A stretch of 64,000 nt of DNA from Glandiceps talaboti (GCF_964340395.1 NC_135565.1:16042209-16106208), one strand, 5' to 3'; positions 34,780-48,560 are shown, counted from the first letter of the stretch. Notes: generated by a model not told the origin, from the letters alone. Program-made: numbers and translations.

Positions 34780-35720
34780 ACTGATTTCAAAAGCTGCTTG
34801 ATTCGTATTTTATACAAATGTCACATTCGAGAACTGCCAGAGCTGTGTTCCAAGCAGGTGTCATGCTACCTACACCAACTGCTAGTATTCTCCATACAAG
34901 CGTTAGACTACGGAAACCTCTAGAGTTGTATTCCATACATGTATCACAGTAATACAACACTAGCATTTTCCAATACAAACGGATCATATCAAATCAACGG
35001 CTTGTCCTATTCCATGAAATGAGTTGTAGTCCATACACGTGTCATACTACGACAGCTGCTTGCATTTTCTATACAAGCATCAGACTAAAGCCATCGCTAG
35101 AGTTGCACCCCTTCAAATGTGAAATGTTACATCTGCTAGTTGTATTTTGTAACTGTTACATGCAAACAACGGCTAGTTTTGTATATTATCCCAATATTAA
35201 ATAGAACCACCACTTAATTTACATTCCATACAAATCACCAACTGCTACACTTGTATTCCATACAAAAGTGATGCAATTACCGCTACCTGTATTCCATGTG
35301 AGTGTCACATGTGACCAACATTCCAATTTGCATCCATTCACGCATGGAATGCACCATTACTAGCGTTGTATTCCATACGAGTTTAACGTAATAATCGCTA
35401 GACCTGTACTCAATGTGAGTTTCACATGTAGCAATTGGTAGAGTTGTATTCCATCTGAATTTCATGCGATGGTCACTAGCATTTTATTCTGTGTGAGTTG
35501 TACATGTGATGGTTTTTAGCGTTGTATTCCATGAGAGTTTCATGCGTGGTGGTTGCTAAAGTTGTATTCCTTGACAGATTCACACGTTAACTGCGAGGGC
35601 AGTATTCCATGCAAGTTTCACACGTTGACTGTGAGGGCAGTATTCCATGCAAGTTTAACACGTGGCGGTCTCTAGAGTTATGTTCCAATCAAGATACACA
35701 TATGGCAGTCGCTAGCATTG
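34780..35720. repeat. Degenerate minisatellite with GTTGTATTCCATAC units
   Basis: Units of roughly 55-60 bases carry G(T)TGTATTCCAT, a GTGTCACATG-like block and CTAG. At least fourteen units can be followed. Units near 35590-35650 (GAGGGCAGTATTCCATGCAA) are nearly identical duplicates. Confidence 0.8.
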
Positions 35721-35919
35721 TATTTCGTTGTGACAAAAGCCAGAGTCATCTTCCACTGCATTAACATTAAAACTGTCTCACTTCAGTATATATATCACTT
35801 GCAGTTTATGAGCTTTTTCTGAATGTCTCTGGGTAGGTTTTGTAAATGTACCTATTAAGTGCAGCATCTAGGACTTAGTGACTGGTTGTAACGGAAGACG
35901 TAGTCATATCATATGAAGA

Positions 35920-36260
35920 TGTGTCTATACTGTCTACAGATGTGTCTATATTGTCTGGCAATGTGGCTATATCATCTAGAGACAAGTCTATCATCTGGAG
36001 ATGTGGCTATATCATCTAGAGATGAGTCTATATCATCTGGAGATGTGGCTATATCATCTGGTAATGTGGCTATATAGTCTGGAGATGACTGTATTCTATG
36101 AATGCATGGCTATATCATATGAAGACATTACTATTATATCTCATGGAGACCTCACTGTGTACCACAAACAAATGGACATATCGCATGAAGACATCAGTAT
36201 ATCGCATGAAGACATCAGTATATCACATGAAGACCTGGCTATATCATATGAACAGCAGAA
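35920..36260. repeat. Short-period minisatellite of about 21-24 bases
   Basis: GATGTGGCTATATCATCTGG-like units repeat over 35935-36090, then change to ATCGCATGAAGACATCAGTAT-like units over 36110-36255. Open frames here simply follow the period. Confidence 0.88.
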
Positions 36261-37260
36261 ATGAGTTTCTCTTCTGTGTTAATCTGTGGTTACGAACTGT
36301 CACAGTAATATTAAAGAATAATATGGCGATACCAAATGACCACATTACCCGCTGTGAAATAATATAGCGTCATCACACAGTCAGGTTACCAGGGCAAAAT
36401 AGAAGCATTGCGAAATAGAAATCTATATGGTGACATCACATGGCTTACATGTTGCATAGCAAGAAGTTGTTTCACACTGCATTAGTTAACTGGAGTCGTA
36501 GTTCCAGGCTCTACTCAATCCCACACAGATTTTCTTGTATCTTTTCAAGAAGATCTTCAGAGGAAGTTAGACTGTAATATTTCAAGTTGTAAAGCATGTT
36601 ATAAGTTCAGCACAGCATACTTGAGATCTGAGATACACCCTTCAAAGTTCCCAGTCAGTAACATCTACTGTATGCAACCACGGTTTGCATAGCCGAGCAC
36701 AATCCTTACAGCAAAGTTATGTAACATCAAGAAATACTGTGAAGCAATATATGCAGGTAAAAGTTATTATAGCAGTTATGTGTAATAGTATCAATATATA
36801 CTGTTAGGTTATGTACATCAAGGCAAAGCTTTACTGTATTTGGTATTATACTATGTACATATCATTCTGGAGTCCTATGTAGTCATACAGCTGTTGAAGT
36901 ATGGTGAGTGACTCTGGTCACTGTCCCTTCAAATTACATGGATACTTGATCATTCTCGCATCTTTAGTTCTGAACTGGGCTCGAAGTTAACTTCTAGGCT
37001 TGTTTGTCAGATTTAGCCAAGTGAATTGTTCCAGCTACAATTTCCTTTAGTGTAGCAAACTACCATCTTAAAAAGTCTGCATTGTTAACTTCTCTGTCAA
37101 GGTCACATGACAAAGTATTGTGGTATATCACATCTGCAATGTTACCATCCATCCACCCAACTGAACACCTCTGGACATCCAGGTTATACATCACACAGTT
37201 ACCGACTGGAATGACCACAAGTGCACACCTATGATATCCATACATTGTCATGTTGTGTCT
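36261..37260. other. Non-coding spacer
   Basis: No protein-like frame with splice sites and no clear repeat. The minus-strand frame at 37060-37251 lacks domain or exon support. Confidence 0.35.
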
Positions 37261-38030
37261 TGAACATCAACTGATCCTACACTACGTCTGTCACATCAAC
37301 CACTTCAGGAGTTTGTCTCTGAAATCAACAGAACCATCATATTATGCCTCTCGCATCAACCACTTCAGGAGTCCGTCTCTGAAATCATGCCTCTGAAATC
37401 AATGGAACCATCATATTATGCCTCTTGCATCAACCACTTCTGGAGTTCGTCTCTGAAATCATGCCTCTGAAATCATGCTCTGACATCAACTACTTTAGGA
37501 TTTTCTTTGAAATCAAATACCAGAAATTACATCTCTCAATCAATGGATACCACATCAGGTCTCTGCTCTGCTATCAACCACTTCATCTCACATCTCTGGC
37601 ATTGATAGATTCCACATCACATCTATGGCATCGATAGATTCCACATCACATCTATGGCATCGATAGATTCCACATCACATCTATGGCATCGATAGATTCC
37701 ACATCACATCTATGGCATCGATAGATTCCACATCACATCTATGGCATCGATAGATTCCACACCACATCTCTCACATTGATAGATTCCACACAACATCTCT
37801 GGCATCTATAGATTCCACATCACAGCTATGGCATCGATAGATTCCATATCACATCTCTGGCATTGATAGATTCCATATCACATCTCTGGCACTGACAGAT
37901 TTCACATCACATCTATGGCATCTATAGATTCCACATCACATCTCTGGCATCTATAGATTCCACATCACATCTCTGGCACTGACAGATTTCACATCAAATC
38001 ACATCTCTGGCATTCACATATTCATGTCAA
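37261..38030. repeat. Minisatellite of about 32 bases
   Basis: The left part (37261-37500) has TCAACCACTTCAGGAGT and GTCTCTGAAATCA units. The main array (37585-38010) has GGCATCGATAGATTCCACAT and CACATCTATGG / CACATCTCTGG, about thirteen units. ATCGAT versus ATTGAT and ATCTAT variants mark sub-groups. Confidence 0.93.
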
Positions 38031-38479
38031 CCCATGGACATCACCAAACCCCAAGGCACTTCTTTCACCTGCTGTCATCGCAACCATCTTCTCACAATAA
38101 TCAGTTGTGCTGGCATTTCTTATACTCTTACTGCTAGGGAAACAAGAAGAAAAGATACCTTGAATCAGTCAATGTCTCTGAATAAAGGGCTGCCAAACCA
38201 AACACAGTTAGTACGTTGCATGCACACACACGCATTTTACACACTAGTAACACAATCAACAGCGATGGTTTTCTCTATCAGTTTCATATCATATTACTGA
38301 ATGTTATCTTTAACGAATTAATTGAAACACAAGCGAAGGACTGCAGCTGACAGCATCCAAAGTTACAAGTACAGGTTTCACTCTGTCACTACAAGCAATA
38401 CACAGGACACTAAAACACCGTATAAGGAACTACTATACTCATAACTGTCATTATTTGTTGCTCCAGTCAGTTGGAAAGG

Positions 38480-38511
38480 TGACCTGTGACCTGGTAGGGG
38501 GTCAAAGGTCA
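38480..38511. promoter_or_regulatory. Two perfect DR1 motifs within 32 bases
   Basis: TGACCTGTGACCT (38480-38492) and GGGTCAAAGGTCA (38499-38511) are both exact DR1 arrangements, and further AGGTGA-like half-sites flank them. A paired DR1 is a strong candidate nuclear-receptor-bound enhancer element, although the nearest gene is unknown. Confidence 0.45.
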
Positions 38512-39114
38512 GAGGTGAGTTGAGAGGAAGACAGTGTCAGAAGAGCCATAGACAGCCGTTAGATGGAATTAATCAGGTGTGTGCTAGGTATACTAATACT
38601 TGTGAGATGAAGACCTCAGAAAAAAGAGACAAACAAAAAAACAGAATTATTAGTGGCTGAGAGAAGTACACATTTATTGGTATAGTATGGGTGACAGGCA
38701 AATTTTAGGGGCAAATCATGTGCATTCATGTTAGTAATTCTATTTCTAAACAAGAAAGAAAAGAAAAGTTTTTTTTTCAACTCTTCAATGAAACCATTGG
38801 AAAGATTCGTTGTTTGGAATCATGTCAAACTCTTTGGTATCTTGTAGTCTCACGTTCTGAAAAATCATACATGATGTTACTATCTCTTGAGTTGATCCTA
38901 CTAAAAGTACAGATTTGTTGGGAGTCTCAAAATATAATCTTAGACCAACACATTGAAATCTCACAGACAAAGACAAACTCTCTCGCTGCCAGACTTCCTG
39001 ACTTGCATGATCCTATGTAAGGTGCATGAAGTGCACCCCGAGCAGCAAAGCTGCAAGGGGTGAGACTGCCGTGACTTCATCACTCGCCCCAAATAGTTGA
39101 TCTCACACACATGT
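38512..39114. other. Non-coding spacer with a 39019-39080 GC-richer patch
   Basis: An open plus frame at 38718-39020 has no convincing splice context or domain. Just after it, GTGCATGAAGTGCACC and AGCAGCAAAGCTGCAAGGGG are two small palindromic stretches, possibly the end of an unrecognised repeat. Confidence 0.3.
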
Positions 39115-39700
39115 TGTAAACTTTGATGGGCTTTTTCAAACTTGAAAACCTAATAGGCAATGTCAAACCCAGTTTAGTTTCTCAAACCCGATCAAAATCA
39201 ATTCTGCACACACAGTAACATTTCTTATGACTTGGAATCTCATACCAATAAATTGTTTGGCTTCATACATATCATAATCTCTCACATAAGACTATATCCC
39301 CTGGCTTCTCATACATTGTCTGTGAAATTCAAATCTCACAATGTGAAACTCCAGCTTCTTACATATACATAGACATAATTTCTACAATTCACATCTCATA
39401 TACAGTGCCAAACTTTGGTTTGTCACCACACATATACATTGTACAGTCTCTGGAATTCACATCTCACACTTATGAGTTATGGCTTCTCGTTGAAATTCGT
39501 ATCTCAATAGCAAACTCTGGTTCCCCACCCCACCCCACCCCTACTCCCCACCCCTCCCACATACCACATGGTCTCTGATGTTAAAATCTCAATGACACAA
39601 ACTTTGGCATCTCAAAATAGAGAGTCTCTGAAATTCAAAACTCACATAGTCAAACATTTTGATTGAATTCTCAAATGCAGTCTTTTACATTGAAATCGCA
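39115..39700. repeat. Degenerate tandem repeat with GAAATTCAAATCTCACA units
   Basis: CTCTGAAATTCACATCTCA, CAAACTCTGG and CTTCTCATACAT-like blocks return about every 70-85 bases, roughly seven times. A C-rich block (CCCCACCCC) lies at 39521-39560. Confidence 0.7.
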
Positions 39701-39867
39701 TAGACATATGAACAAAAGACACTATACAGCATTTGGATTTGTACCTGTCAGGTGAGAGAACATATGAAACCTGTAGGTAAACACATACATCACATGACAA
39801 AGATGTTAGGCCCTCCTGGCCAAAGCATCTACTCTACTAGTCACCACAAACCACCCTGATATTCTTT

Positions 39868-39950
39868 AGCTACCCTACATACATACGTATGTACGTATGT
39901 ACGTACGTACATACGTACGTACGTACGTACGTACGTACATACGTACATGT
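39868..39950. repeat. (ACGT)n-type self-complementary microsatellite
   Basis: ACGT/ACAT repeats. The array is its own reverse complement and could extrude as a cruciform. Confidence 0.92.
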
Positions 39951-41439
39951 ATAATATCAAGAAATCATGACTCTATGTTTGGCAGTGTTCAGGGCAAAAA
40001 TCTACTCAAAAACTTCCTTACAAATCTGACTGGGATTCCATATTCAAATTATAAGTTTTAATTTCTGATTGTAAAGCCTGAACAAAGGAGAGTATGCTTG
40101 ATCCTGGGTGAATGTGTATGCATGTGTGTGCATGTGTACATGTGGGTCTGCATGCATATGTGTATGCATGTGGTGTGTGCACATACTCGCATCTGAGCCC
40201 TATAATAGCAAACTCCCTATGGTATGAGGTTGGATTCAGCAAATCCCAGAAAGTTATACTAGGACAATTTTTAATCTTTGAATCACATCCTCTACCAAAA
40301 TACTACATATACCTTTAAATGTGGGTCAATACTATTGGTGAGACTATTGCAGAGCATATTGTAATGTTAACAGCATACTATATGTGTTTGTACCAAATAC
40401 TGCCCTCTTTGACAGACATTAGAAATTCAATTTCTTCAGTCGCTAACCTTTCCTAACCAAATTATCTTTAATACAAATGTGTTTGGCATTTGGACAACAT
40501 TGCAAAGTTGCACATATATGACCCAGAATTTAGGAAAAATTTATAACTCCTCATTTAGCAAGGTTGTGCACTTATTCAAAATTCTTGACACATTGTAATC
40601 TGACAAACTTTAGCAATGACAATGTCCTGTAATACCCCACATCCTAACAATATGAAGCGAGCCTCCTCTGTTTAGAGTTCACAGGACTTCAAAATGTACA
40701 ACAGACTGTACATGTATATCTAAGGGTAGAGATCAATAGTTCAATGTAGGGTAAAAACTAACTCCTTTTAGTTAGGCGTCAGATCACCACCCCCCACCCC
40801 CCCCCCCCCCACCCCCACTCCCATTGCTTCTAACTAAATTGGCCAATGTTTCAGAAAGCACAACCAATTTCAAATCAGTTTCTTCCATTTTTCAATTTGA
40901 CATTTTTTAGAAATATTTGCATATAGGGGTACAAAACAGATTCATTAAGTAAAATCATTTTTGAAGGGTGAGAACTAAAATGCCCCCCCCCCCCCCCCCC
41001 AATATTTATTGAAGCCAAAATGTGAAAATTGTTAAGATCACCAAACAACAGCAAAGAGTTCTGAGCAGACATCATTGGGAAAAGTTAAGTGTTCTAGTAG
41101 AAATTCTAATTACAACTTTTGGCCGGATTCAGGAAAGAAATTCACAGAATTAGAAACGTTACCTTGAGATTTGTTGATATCCAGCTATCTTTCAAAGTCA
41201 CGCATACCCAGTATGGTTAATGTCCAGAGATACAATCACCTGTAATGACATCATATACTATGTATTAAATTTCATTCTTGCAAAATACTCTTATATGTGC
41301 ATCACCGTTCTCCCTATGCTAACCAGCACTGTTCAGCAAACCCATCAAATGCCATGTACTAAATAAATACATTTTATTCTTACAAGATCTTACCACTTCG
41401 GGGTTCTCCCTAGGCTGACCAGCACTCACTGGTACCAAT
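39951..41439. other. Non-coding spacer with poly-C tracts
   Basis: C-runs lie at about 40789-40815 and 40982-41000; these are polymorphic, assembly-sensitive sites. A TG-rich block lies at 40112-40180. No gene recognised. Confidence 0.4.
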
Positions 41440-41870
41440 CAAATTATTGCATGTGAACAGGTTTACAAAACAACAAGGGCTAGCATGTGAACTGGTGAAT
41501 TGTGCATATAAAACAACAAGGGCTAATATGTTGATAGGTATATAATACATATAGAAGGGCGAACAGGTGAACAGGTGAATTATGCATATAGAACAACAAG
41601 GGCTAACAGGTGAACAGGTGAATTATGCATATTGAACAACAAGGGCGAACAGGTGAACAGGTGAATTATGCATATTGGACAACAAGGGCGAACAGGTGAA
41701 CAGGTGAATTATGCACATAAAACAACAAGGGCAAACATGTGAACAGGTGAATTATGCACATAAAACAACAAGGGCAAACAAATGAACATGTGAATAATGC
41801 ATAAAGAACAACAAGGGCTAGCATGTGAACAGGTGAAATACGCATATAGATGGGCTAACATGTGACCACG
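41440..41870. repeat. Minisatellite of about 45-50 bases
   Basis: About nine units of GAACAGGTGAATTATGCATA and ACAACAAGGGCGAACA. The middle units (41570-41760) are nearly identical; edge units diverge. Confidence 0.93.
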
Positions 41871-42269
41871 TGATGTGAACTGCATAGATCAACACAGGAA
41901 AATGGGACATTAAATATTCCTAATGTGTTCCCAGTTAACTTCTTACACTTCATAAGGTGTCATACAGCAAGATGGACAGTGGGAAATGAAATGTTGTACT
42001 AATTACTTACAGCATTAATTTCAGTTGATGTATCAATGTGACCACCTGCTACTCTTACTACAAACATTTCACACTAAATCTACAAAATATACATTCAAGA
42101 CATCTGCAGGCTTTCCAGCAACTTGCGAGTCATTAACGTATTTAGTATTTAGTTAGGACATGACTATAGCTCACACAATAGGAGATGTAACCTCGTCACT
42201 ACACTAGCATGAAAGCAAGGCATTCAGCTAATTTGTTACAATTTGAACAATTCTTCATCTACACATCCC

Positions 42270-42500
42270 CAGGAACACCCCCACAACATTTCAGTCTAGT
42301 TCACTCAATACTTCTGAGTTTGATTTTTTGACCAAATATTACATTTACATACAAAATCAAAAGCACACATCTAAAGTATAATCAATTTGATTTGAATATT
42401 TTATCAACTAGACACCCTAAGTAATATCCTCACCAAATACCAAGGAATTTTGTCCACTGGTATTTGACTTTAAGTCATTTTACAAACATACACATGTACA
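42270..42500. repeat. Second copy of the dispersed repeat seen at 10090-10650
   Basis: Landmarks in the same order and orientation: ACTTCTGAGTTTGATTTTTTG, ACCAAATATTACATTT, ATCAATTTGATTTGAA, CAACTAGACACCC and CTCACCAAATACCA. The copy is diverged and lacks the 114-base tandem block. Confidence 0.65.
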
Positions 42501-43539
42501 CATCCATACCACTACTGAGCCTCAGTTCACCAGATGTATTAACAAGCAGTTAAAGGCAGGTTCACTGTTGTCAACAGCACAAGACTTAGCACAAAGTGAC
42601 AGGACTTTAGCGTTCAAAGGTCATTCATGCTGCCAAATTGTGTGACTTGACACTCCACACCGGACAACTGTCAAGCTGGACACCTTTACATGTAGTTCCT
42701 GCCACATTGATAGTTACAATCATACACAATGCATGTATGCATTCATTATGTATATTTTGAATGATAAATGGATAGAGGGCAATCAAAAAACAGCAGCCAG
42801 CTTACTGTGGCTATATATCAAATTTTCAAGATGGAATACAATTAGTGGCCAACACATTATAATTAAAATAAAAAGATGTGCAAGGTTTTATCCTGAAGGC
42901 TAATAATATCAATATAAACATGACATACCGTGCCACAGCATATGGACACACATGCATACAAATGAACATGTTTACATACGCACACACATGAATGCACATG
43001 CATAAACATACACACACACACACACACACATACATGTACAATAAATGATAAAGCTGGCAGATTCAGAATGTACACTACCACACTATCAACATATTATGTG
43101 TGTATAATACATCATATACAAATGGAAACTAGATGATCTCAATAAAAGTTAAAACATGAAAGGTTTCCAAAAACTCAGGCTGGCTTTCAATTAGTACAGA
43201 GAGCATCATCAGGCAACCAAAATGATATAAATCATACATATATAATATTTCAATCGTAATCAGTCAATATAATACTCAGAGTAGTTAGTACAAAACTCTA
43301 CTATTAAATGATACATGTTTTTCCACATTCAATTAATTACATGTACATAATATGAGTTTCGATATTACTATCTAAAATGTACTGGCTACCTGCACATTGT
43401 ATTGTATTATATAATATTTCAATACAGATGATACATACATGATGCCATGGTGAAATACAGACAAACAGCTGTGTTCTAGTAATAGCTCAGCATTAGTAAA
43501 AGTCCCTTGTGTTATACTCTATGCATGCATACAGATGTC
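42501..43539. other. Non-coding spacer with a (CA)n run
   Basis: (CA)n lies at about 43010-43031. AT-rich elsewhere; no gene recognised. Confidence 0.4.
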
Positions 43540-43890
43540 TGAAATGTCTCCAGTGACATAACCTCTTATTGTTATTCTTGTCACATAATGACATGACTGA
43601 CTAAGTGATGGCTATGTGACTGTTACAAACACCATACCCTCTTATTATTATTCTTGTCACATAATGACATGACTGACTGTGATGGCTATGTGACTGTTAC
43701 AAACACCATACCCTCTAATTGTTATTCTTGTCACATAATGACATGACTGACTATGTGATGGCTATGTGACTGTTACAAACACCATACCCTCTAATTGTTA
43801 TTCTTGTCACACATTGACATGACTGATGTTGTGACGGCTATGTGACTCTTATAAACACCATACTCTCTCATTGTGATTCTTGTCACACAG
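43540..43890. repeat. Minisatellite of about 78 bases, four to five units
   Basis: Each unit reads TTATTCTTGTCACATAATGA, CATGACTGACT, GATGGCTATGTGACTGTTAC and AAACACCATACCCTCT. Units near 43620-43790 are almost identical. Confidence 0.94.
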
Positions 43891-44060
43891 TGACATAAGA
43901 GTACATGTGATAAGCCAAATTTAGGAAATTTCATTGTTTGACATGCTCCTGGAATTTGGTATTCCCCATCCCTTAATATGTGGTGACCCCAAAGGAAACC
44001 AAGTTTTAGTAGTTTGATCCACAACAAAAAAATGGTCTTCCATTAGAAGGTACACTATTT
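43891..44060. repeat. Dispersed repeat family with TATGTGGTGAC, copy 1
   Basis: GAATTTGGTATTCCCCATCCCTTAATATGTGGTGACC resembles, by the landmarks TTGGTRTTCCCC, CCTTA and TATGTGGTGAC, sequences at 53760-54740 and 58340-58610. Confidence 0.5.
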
Positions 44061-44849
44061 AGTCCTGTTTTCCCAACTTGTATAAATGTAGTTTAAAATA
44101 CCGTAGTTATGTATATACAAACAAATAACCCCCCTCCACCCCATCCCATCCCATCCCCAGCCCTTTGTGAAAGGATTAGTATATAAAAAATTGTAAAATG
44201 GACAACACCCATCAAAAAGGAATACACACTTCTTTTTTTCCAAAAAAAACGTCACAAACATTGCAAGCACTTGGTTATTGTAATGACATGAGGCTACAGC
44301 TACAGTTATTGAAGAGATGAGATGAGTAATATAACCTCCCTGTATAATGGTTGTAAAAGCTATTTACTATGGCTGTAGAAAATTGTGACTCCTGCTCAGA
44401 TTATAAAATACACAAGTACAAATGAGATAACTATAAAATAGCAACAAAGATTTACACTGATAAATTGCATTTACTGTCTGCAGTATTTTGTTTTTCATAT
44501 AGGTGATATTCAATATGAAAACTAAAATAACATACAGTGGTTCAAATTTAATTACTAGTCAGGATTGCGTTTGACTTCATGAATATCATAGCAACTTGTC
44601 ATAGCTCACATCGGGAATTGGGATTGAAAACAGAAAATTTCTTGGGTACCATAAAATTTATTTTATTTACTCTATTGCGTCTCTATTGCTATACTTCTAT
44701 TGTGTCTCTTTCTACTAACATCATGTTAAGTGAATATTTTTAAAGTGTTCGTGTACCAGGCCATGTTCATATTGAAAAGAATTACATAATTTTTATTCAT
44801 CCAAATCAAATTCAGAAATTTAAATGCGGTCAACATTTTGTGCATCCTA
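44061..44849. other. Non-coding spacer
   Basis: AT-rich with a short (CCCAT)n at 44140-44156. No gene recognised. Confidence 0.35.
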
Positions 44850-45030
44850 GTGTTAAGCTGGAGTACCCAGGGATAACCTGTGTTGTTTGGTAGGGTCAAA
44901 TTGAGTATCAACGCACAGATCTGGTTAATTTCATATCAAACCAAGCCACGCTGGTGTTGAGCAGGTTCAAACCCAGGCTGCAGTAGTAAGAGGAGTACAA
45001 GCTAACCACTCAACCATGAACAACCCATAC
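44850..45030 (-). mobile_element. SINE family A, truncated and diverged copy
   Basis: On the minus strand the tRNA-like head (near 45028) and B box region are followed by the same body landmarks as at 15700-15982 (TTGTTTGGTAGGGTCAAATTGA and GAGTACCCAGGG, read on plus). It lacks the tail. Confidence 0.7.
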
Positions 45031-45989
45031 TAGCACATCACCACATACCATGAACGACCCATACAAGCACATCACCACAAACCATCCCGCCCATCAACAA
45101 AGTATATTGTGTTTTGTTTTCTTTTAATATTAGCACTAATAATAGAATTAACCTAATCAGTAGGCAAGACTACCTGATTGTTACTCTGGCCATTGACAAG
45201 CAGACCACGCACAGAAATTACGTACTGCAATATAACAACAAATCTGTAATACCAATCGACACTGAATGTCTTTTTGTTTTAATACGGATGATAAAAAACA
45301 TTTGAATGTTATTTTTCAAGTTCTTGTCAAATAACTAAAACTATCACAGGTGTGTCTGTGTGATTGTCAATTTGATACTGGGAACATGGCCACTAGTATT
45401 AATAAAGTAACACCGAAATCAACAGTCATGCAACTGAACATGTCCTTCAACCACATCGTCATATAAGACAAACAAAATGTTTACCTCATGACCATGGTGT
45501 TGTTACAACACTGAGTCATGACCACTCATTGTTATGTCCCATGTTGATAACAAAATAACTATAAAAATGAACTCATCCATTGATTAAGTTTATAGTGTTT
45601 GTTTTCTAATAATGCCGACACTGATAAGATAAAATCTCATTGTAATTCATGACTAAGTTTGTATTACTGCCTGATAGCTATTGCTGAATACAGTTAGCAA
45701 TTCAGGCATGGACATATTTGCAAATACAGGAAGCTCTAATCATTACAGTATGTATCTCAAGATCTGACAGGACTAGCCCTGGGCTATCTCAGTGCTGGCA
45801 CAGGGCTTGAACTTAAACACCTCAAGAATAATTTACTGACTGGACTAGCACTAGTCTAGCTCAGCACTAACACTTGCTTTGAACTTCGATGTCGCTAACA
45901 AATCACTTTCAGACTAGCATATTACCACTGCCAATATGTACAGTTGCAAACGGAAGGGCCTGTACCATCCCTTTTTACAATGTATATCA
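45031..45989. other. Non-coding spacer
   Basis: ACCCATAC(T/A)AGCACATCACCACA is duplicated at 45024-45083. A CTAGCxCTGGGCTATCTCAGTGCTG-like motif recurs near 45775 and 45845, foreshadowing the array at 45990. No gene recognised. Confidence 0.35.
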
Positions 45990-46170
45990 GGGTAGCCCAG
46001 TGTTAACATCATGTGACACATGGCTAGCCAATGGGTGACAAGGCTAGAAAATGGAAGACACCAGACTAGCTAATAATTAGCTAACCAGGTGTCTAATGGG
46101 CAATACTTGGCTACAAATGGGCATCACAGGGCTAGCAAATGAACAACACTGGGCTAGCAATAGGTGACAT
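45990..46170. repeat. Degenerate short tandem repeat with GGCTAGCAAATGG units
   Basis: About six units of 25-30 bases: GGCTAGCCAATGGGTGACA, GGCTAGAAAATGGAAGACA, GGCTAGCAAATGAACAACA and variants. Confidence 0.75.
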
Positions 46171-46379
46171 AAATTTGGTTAGAAGTGCGAAAATGAAGCT
46201 CAGAAATCGCAATGACACCAGACCCCCTCCCCCCTAAACTAACAAAGTTCGTTTATTGACATTATGTGATCGTTCCTTAGTATGGCAATGTGAATGTTAG
46301 TGCTGAATAACATTGACAGTGTCAGATGAACACTTAATCAGGCTATCAAACATGACTGTTAACACTTGGAAAGTTTTGC

Positions 46380-47930
46380 AATGGCAGAACAGAAATAGGC
46401 AAAATCCATTTGTCATTTAAAATGTAATCTAAAAGTAGGTCTGAGTGTAACAGCTGTCATTTACGAATATAATTAATGCTTCTTGCATGAACATGTTTGG
46501 TAAAATGATAGCATGATAGTTATAAAACTAAACATAATCGTAAAAAGTTTGACAGTTTTGTTTCAGACAAGAGGCAAAAAGAGGTAAGATATATTACAGT
46601 GTACATGTAACTTTTGGTCATTACAAATGCAATTGGCTGAAACAACTTTTGGCAGAATGATAACATCATGGACATAAAATTGAACATCGCCATAAACAAT
46701 CTAGTACTTTTTGGTTTTGACACATGGTAAAAATTGGTCAAATACATTTGCACAGCACATGAAAGTTGGGTGAAACAGTTGTGTAACTGTCATCACTACA
46801 GTTATTATTACATGAACATGTTAGGTAAAATGGTGACCCCGCAGAGAGGTGATAGAGTGACATCAAATTGATGACGCTGATGACATGGAATAGAATCCTA
46901 TCAAGACATTCATACCAAAAAGAGGGGCAGCCAACACACAAAGAGAGAGGCGACTCTTGCAAAAACAGACGGGTAGCCATCACAAATTGTATGACATATA
47001 GTTATAACTAAAAATATGGGGAAAATAAGGAAAATATTTTAACAAACAATAATAAGAGTTATTACATGAATGAACATGGTCACATTATGGAGATAAAACT
47101 GATCATCTCCATAAACATGTCATTGCTTTCTTTTGTTTGTTTTAAACAAGGGGTAAAAAGGAAGAAAAATATATTAAGCTATTTTACATAATTCAATTAT
47201 AGTACATAATGTATGTCTGCATGGAACAGATGTGTGGTCACTTATGCATAAAATGACCAGCTCTAACATGAACATGTTTGACAAAATGACATTATCAACA
47301 TGAAATTAAACATCTATAAAACAGAAACATGTCAGTAAATTTACAAAAAGAGGAGTTAATATCAAAAGAAACCCAACTATGGTTATGCAAATCAATAGAG
47401 TAAGTCAGAATAAAATGACCACTTTTATGCAAAAAATGTCAACATAAACATGTTTAACAATTAACATACATTTTAATATATTCATATTACCAAATTTCAA
47501 TACTTTTGTTTTAAACAGGTGGTAATAATTAGTAAAACACAGCTACCATGTCATGTAATATCACAGCACATCTACATACACATGTATATATATATAGGTT
47601 TGGATGAAATAGTCATGTATGATGTCATGGTCATTTTAGGAATATAATTAACAGTTCTTGGATGAATATGTTTAGCAATATGATGACACCCATGCATGGA
47701 TAAAAAAACCTCATAAAAATCTCATTAAAAAATTTATTTACTTTTTTTAAAAAAGGGTTTAAACTTATAAATTTAATGGTTGCTGTCCAAGTCGAATGGT
47801 CAATTTTGCATATATTCATAATGTCAACATGAAATGCTTTGCAAATTACAGACAACAGGGACAAAATCTGAATAACTCCAGAAAAAAAATCCAAATTTTA
47901 AGTTTATTTTAAACAATGAGTATGGTGTAC
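46380..47930. repeat. Diverged long-period tandem repeat, units of about 200 bases
   Basis: The block GCATGAACATGTTTGGTAAAAT recurs in altered form near 46485, 46810, 47080, 47270, 47445 and 47660. It is usually preceded by a TTATTACATG/TTAATGCTTC segment and followed by TGAACATC-CATAAA and GTTTTAAACAAGGGGTAAAAA segments. About seven old units are inferred. No long frame is conserved. Confidence 0.6.
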
Positions 47931-48239
47931 TACCGGTACAGTGCAGTGTATAAATGCATCATTACATAATTCAATATTAGAATCACTACGTCTTAGAGAG
48001 GGCTGCATAAAACAGATACATTACTTTTTTGTAGTGATACGTAATAAAATACCACAGCTATATCAGTAAGAATTTTTTTGTCTCACATCAGGACATAATT
48101 CATAATTCTAACCAAGTTGTATACATATGAATAGAAAATATGTGATTTATTGCCAGGTCATTGTAACTTTATATGTGACTTGTTTACAACATTGGTTCTT
48201 ACATTCAGAGAGACATGCTCATTACTTTATTTGCGTCTT

Positions 48240-48560
48240 TGAAAAACATCAAGGGATGATGTAACCTAACCCTGGTGCACACATTATCCCTTCCACTTGC
48301 TAACACATGCTCTAGTATGCTGATCATGAAAGCCTGGTGTTAGCACTGAGCTAGCCTACTGTTAATGTGAGGTTAGCTTGGTATTAACATCAGGCTGGTG
48401 CAGACGTTAACCCTTCCACTTGATAACACATGCTAGTGAGATGTCAGTGAAAGCTTGGTCATACATTAGCACTGAGCTAACCCATGTGAATGTTAACTTA
48501 ATGATAACATACAATAGGGTTAGCCTGGTAACAACATCAGTCTGGTGCAGCCAAAGAATC
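48240..48560. repeat. Two to three tandem units of about 140 bases
   Basis: TTCCACTTGCTAACACATGCT, AGCACTGAGCTAGCC, TTAATGTGAGGTTAGC and ACATCAGGCTGGTGCA occur in order, then again with changes at about 48410-48550. Confidence 0.75.

Noticed and set aside
38718-39020. Plus-strand frame of 100 residues
   Set aside because: Leu/Ser-rich without domain, lacks a convincing acceptor, and lies at the edge of degenerate tandem sequence.
41440-41870. CRISPR-like regular spacing
   Set aside because: Repeat and intervening sequence are both repeated; it is a simple tandem array.
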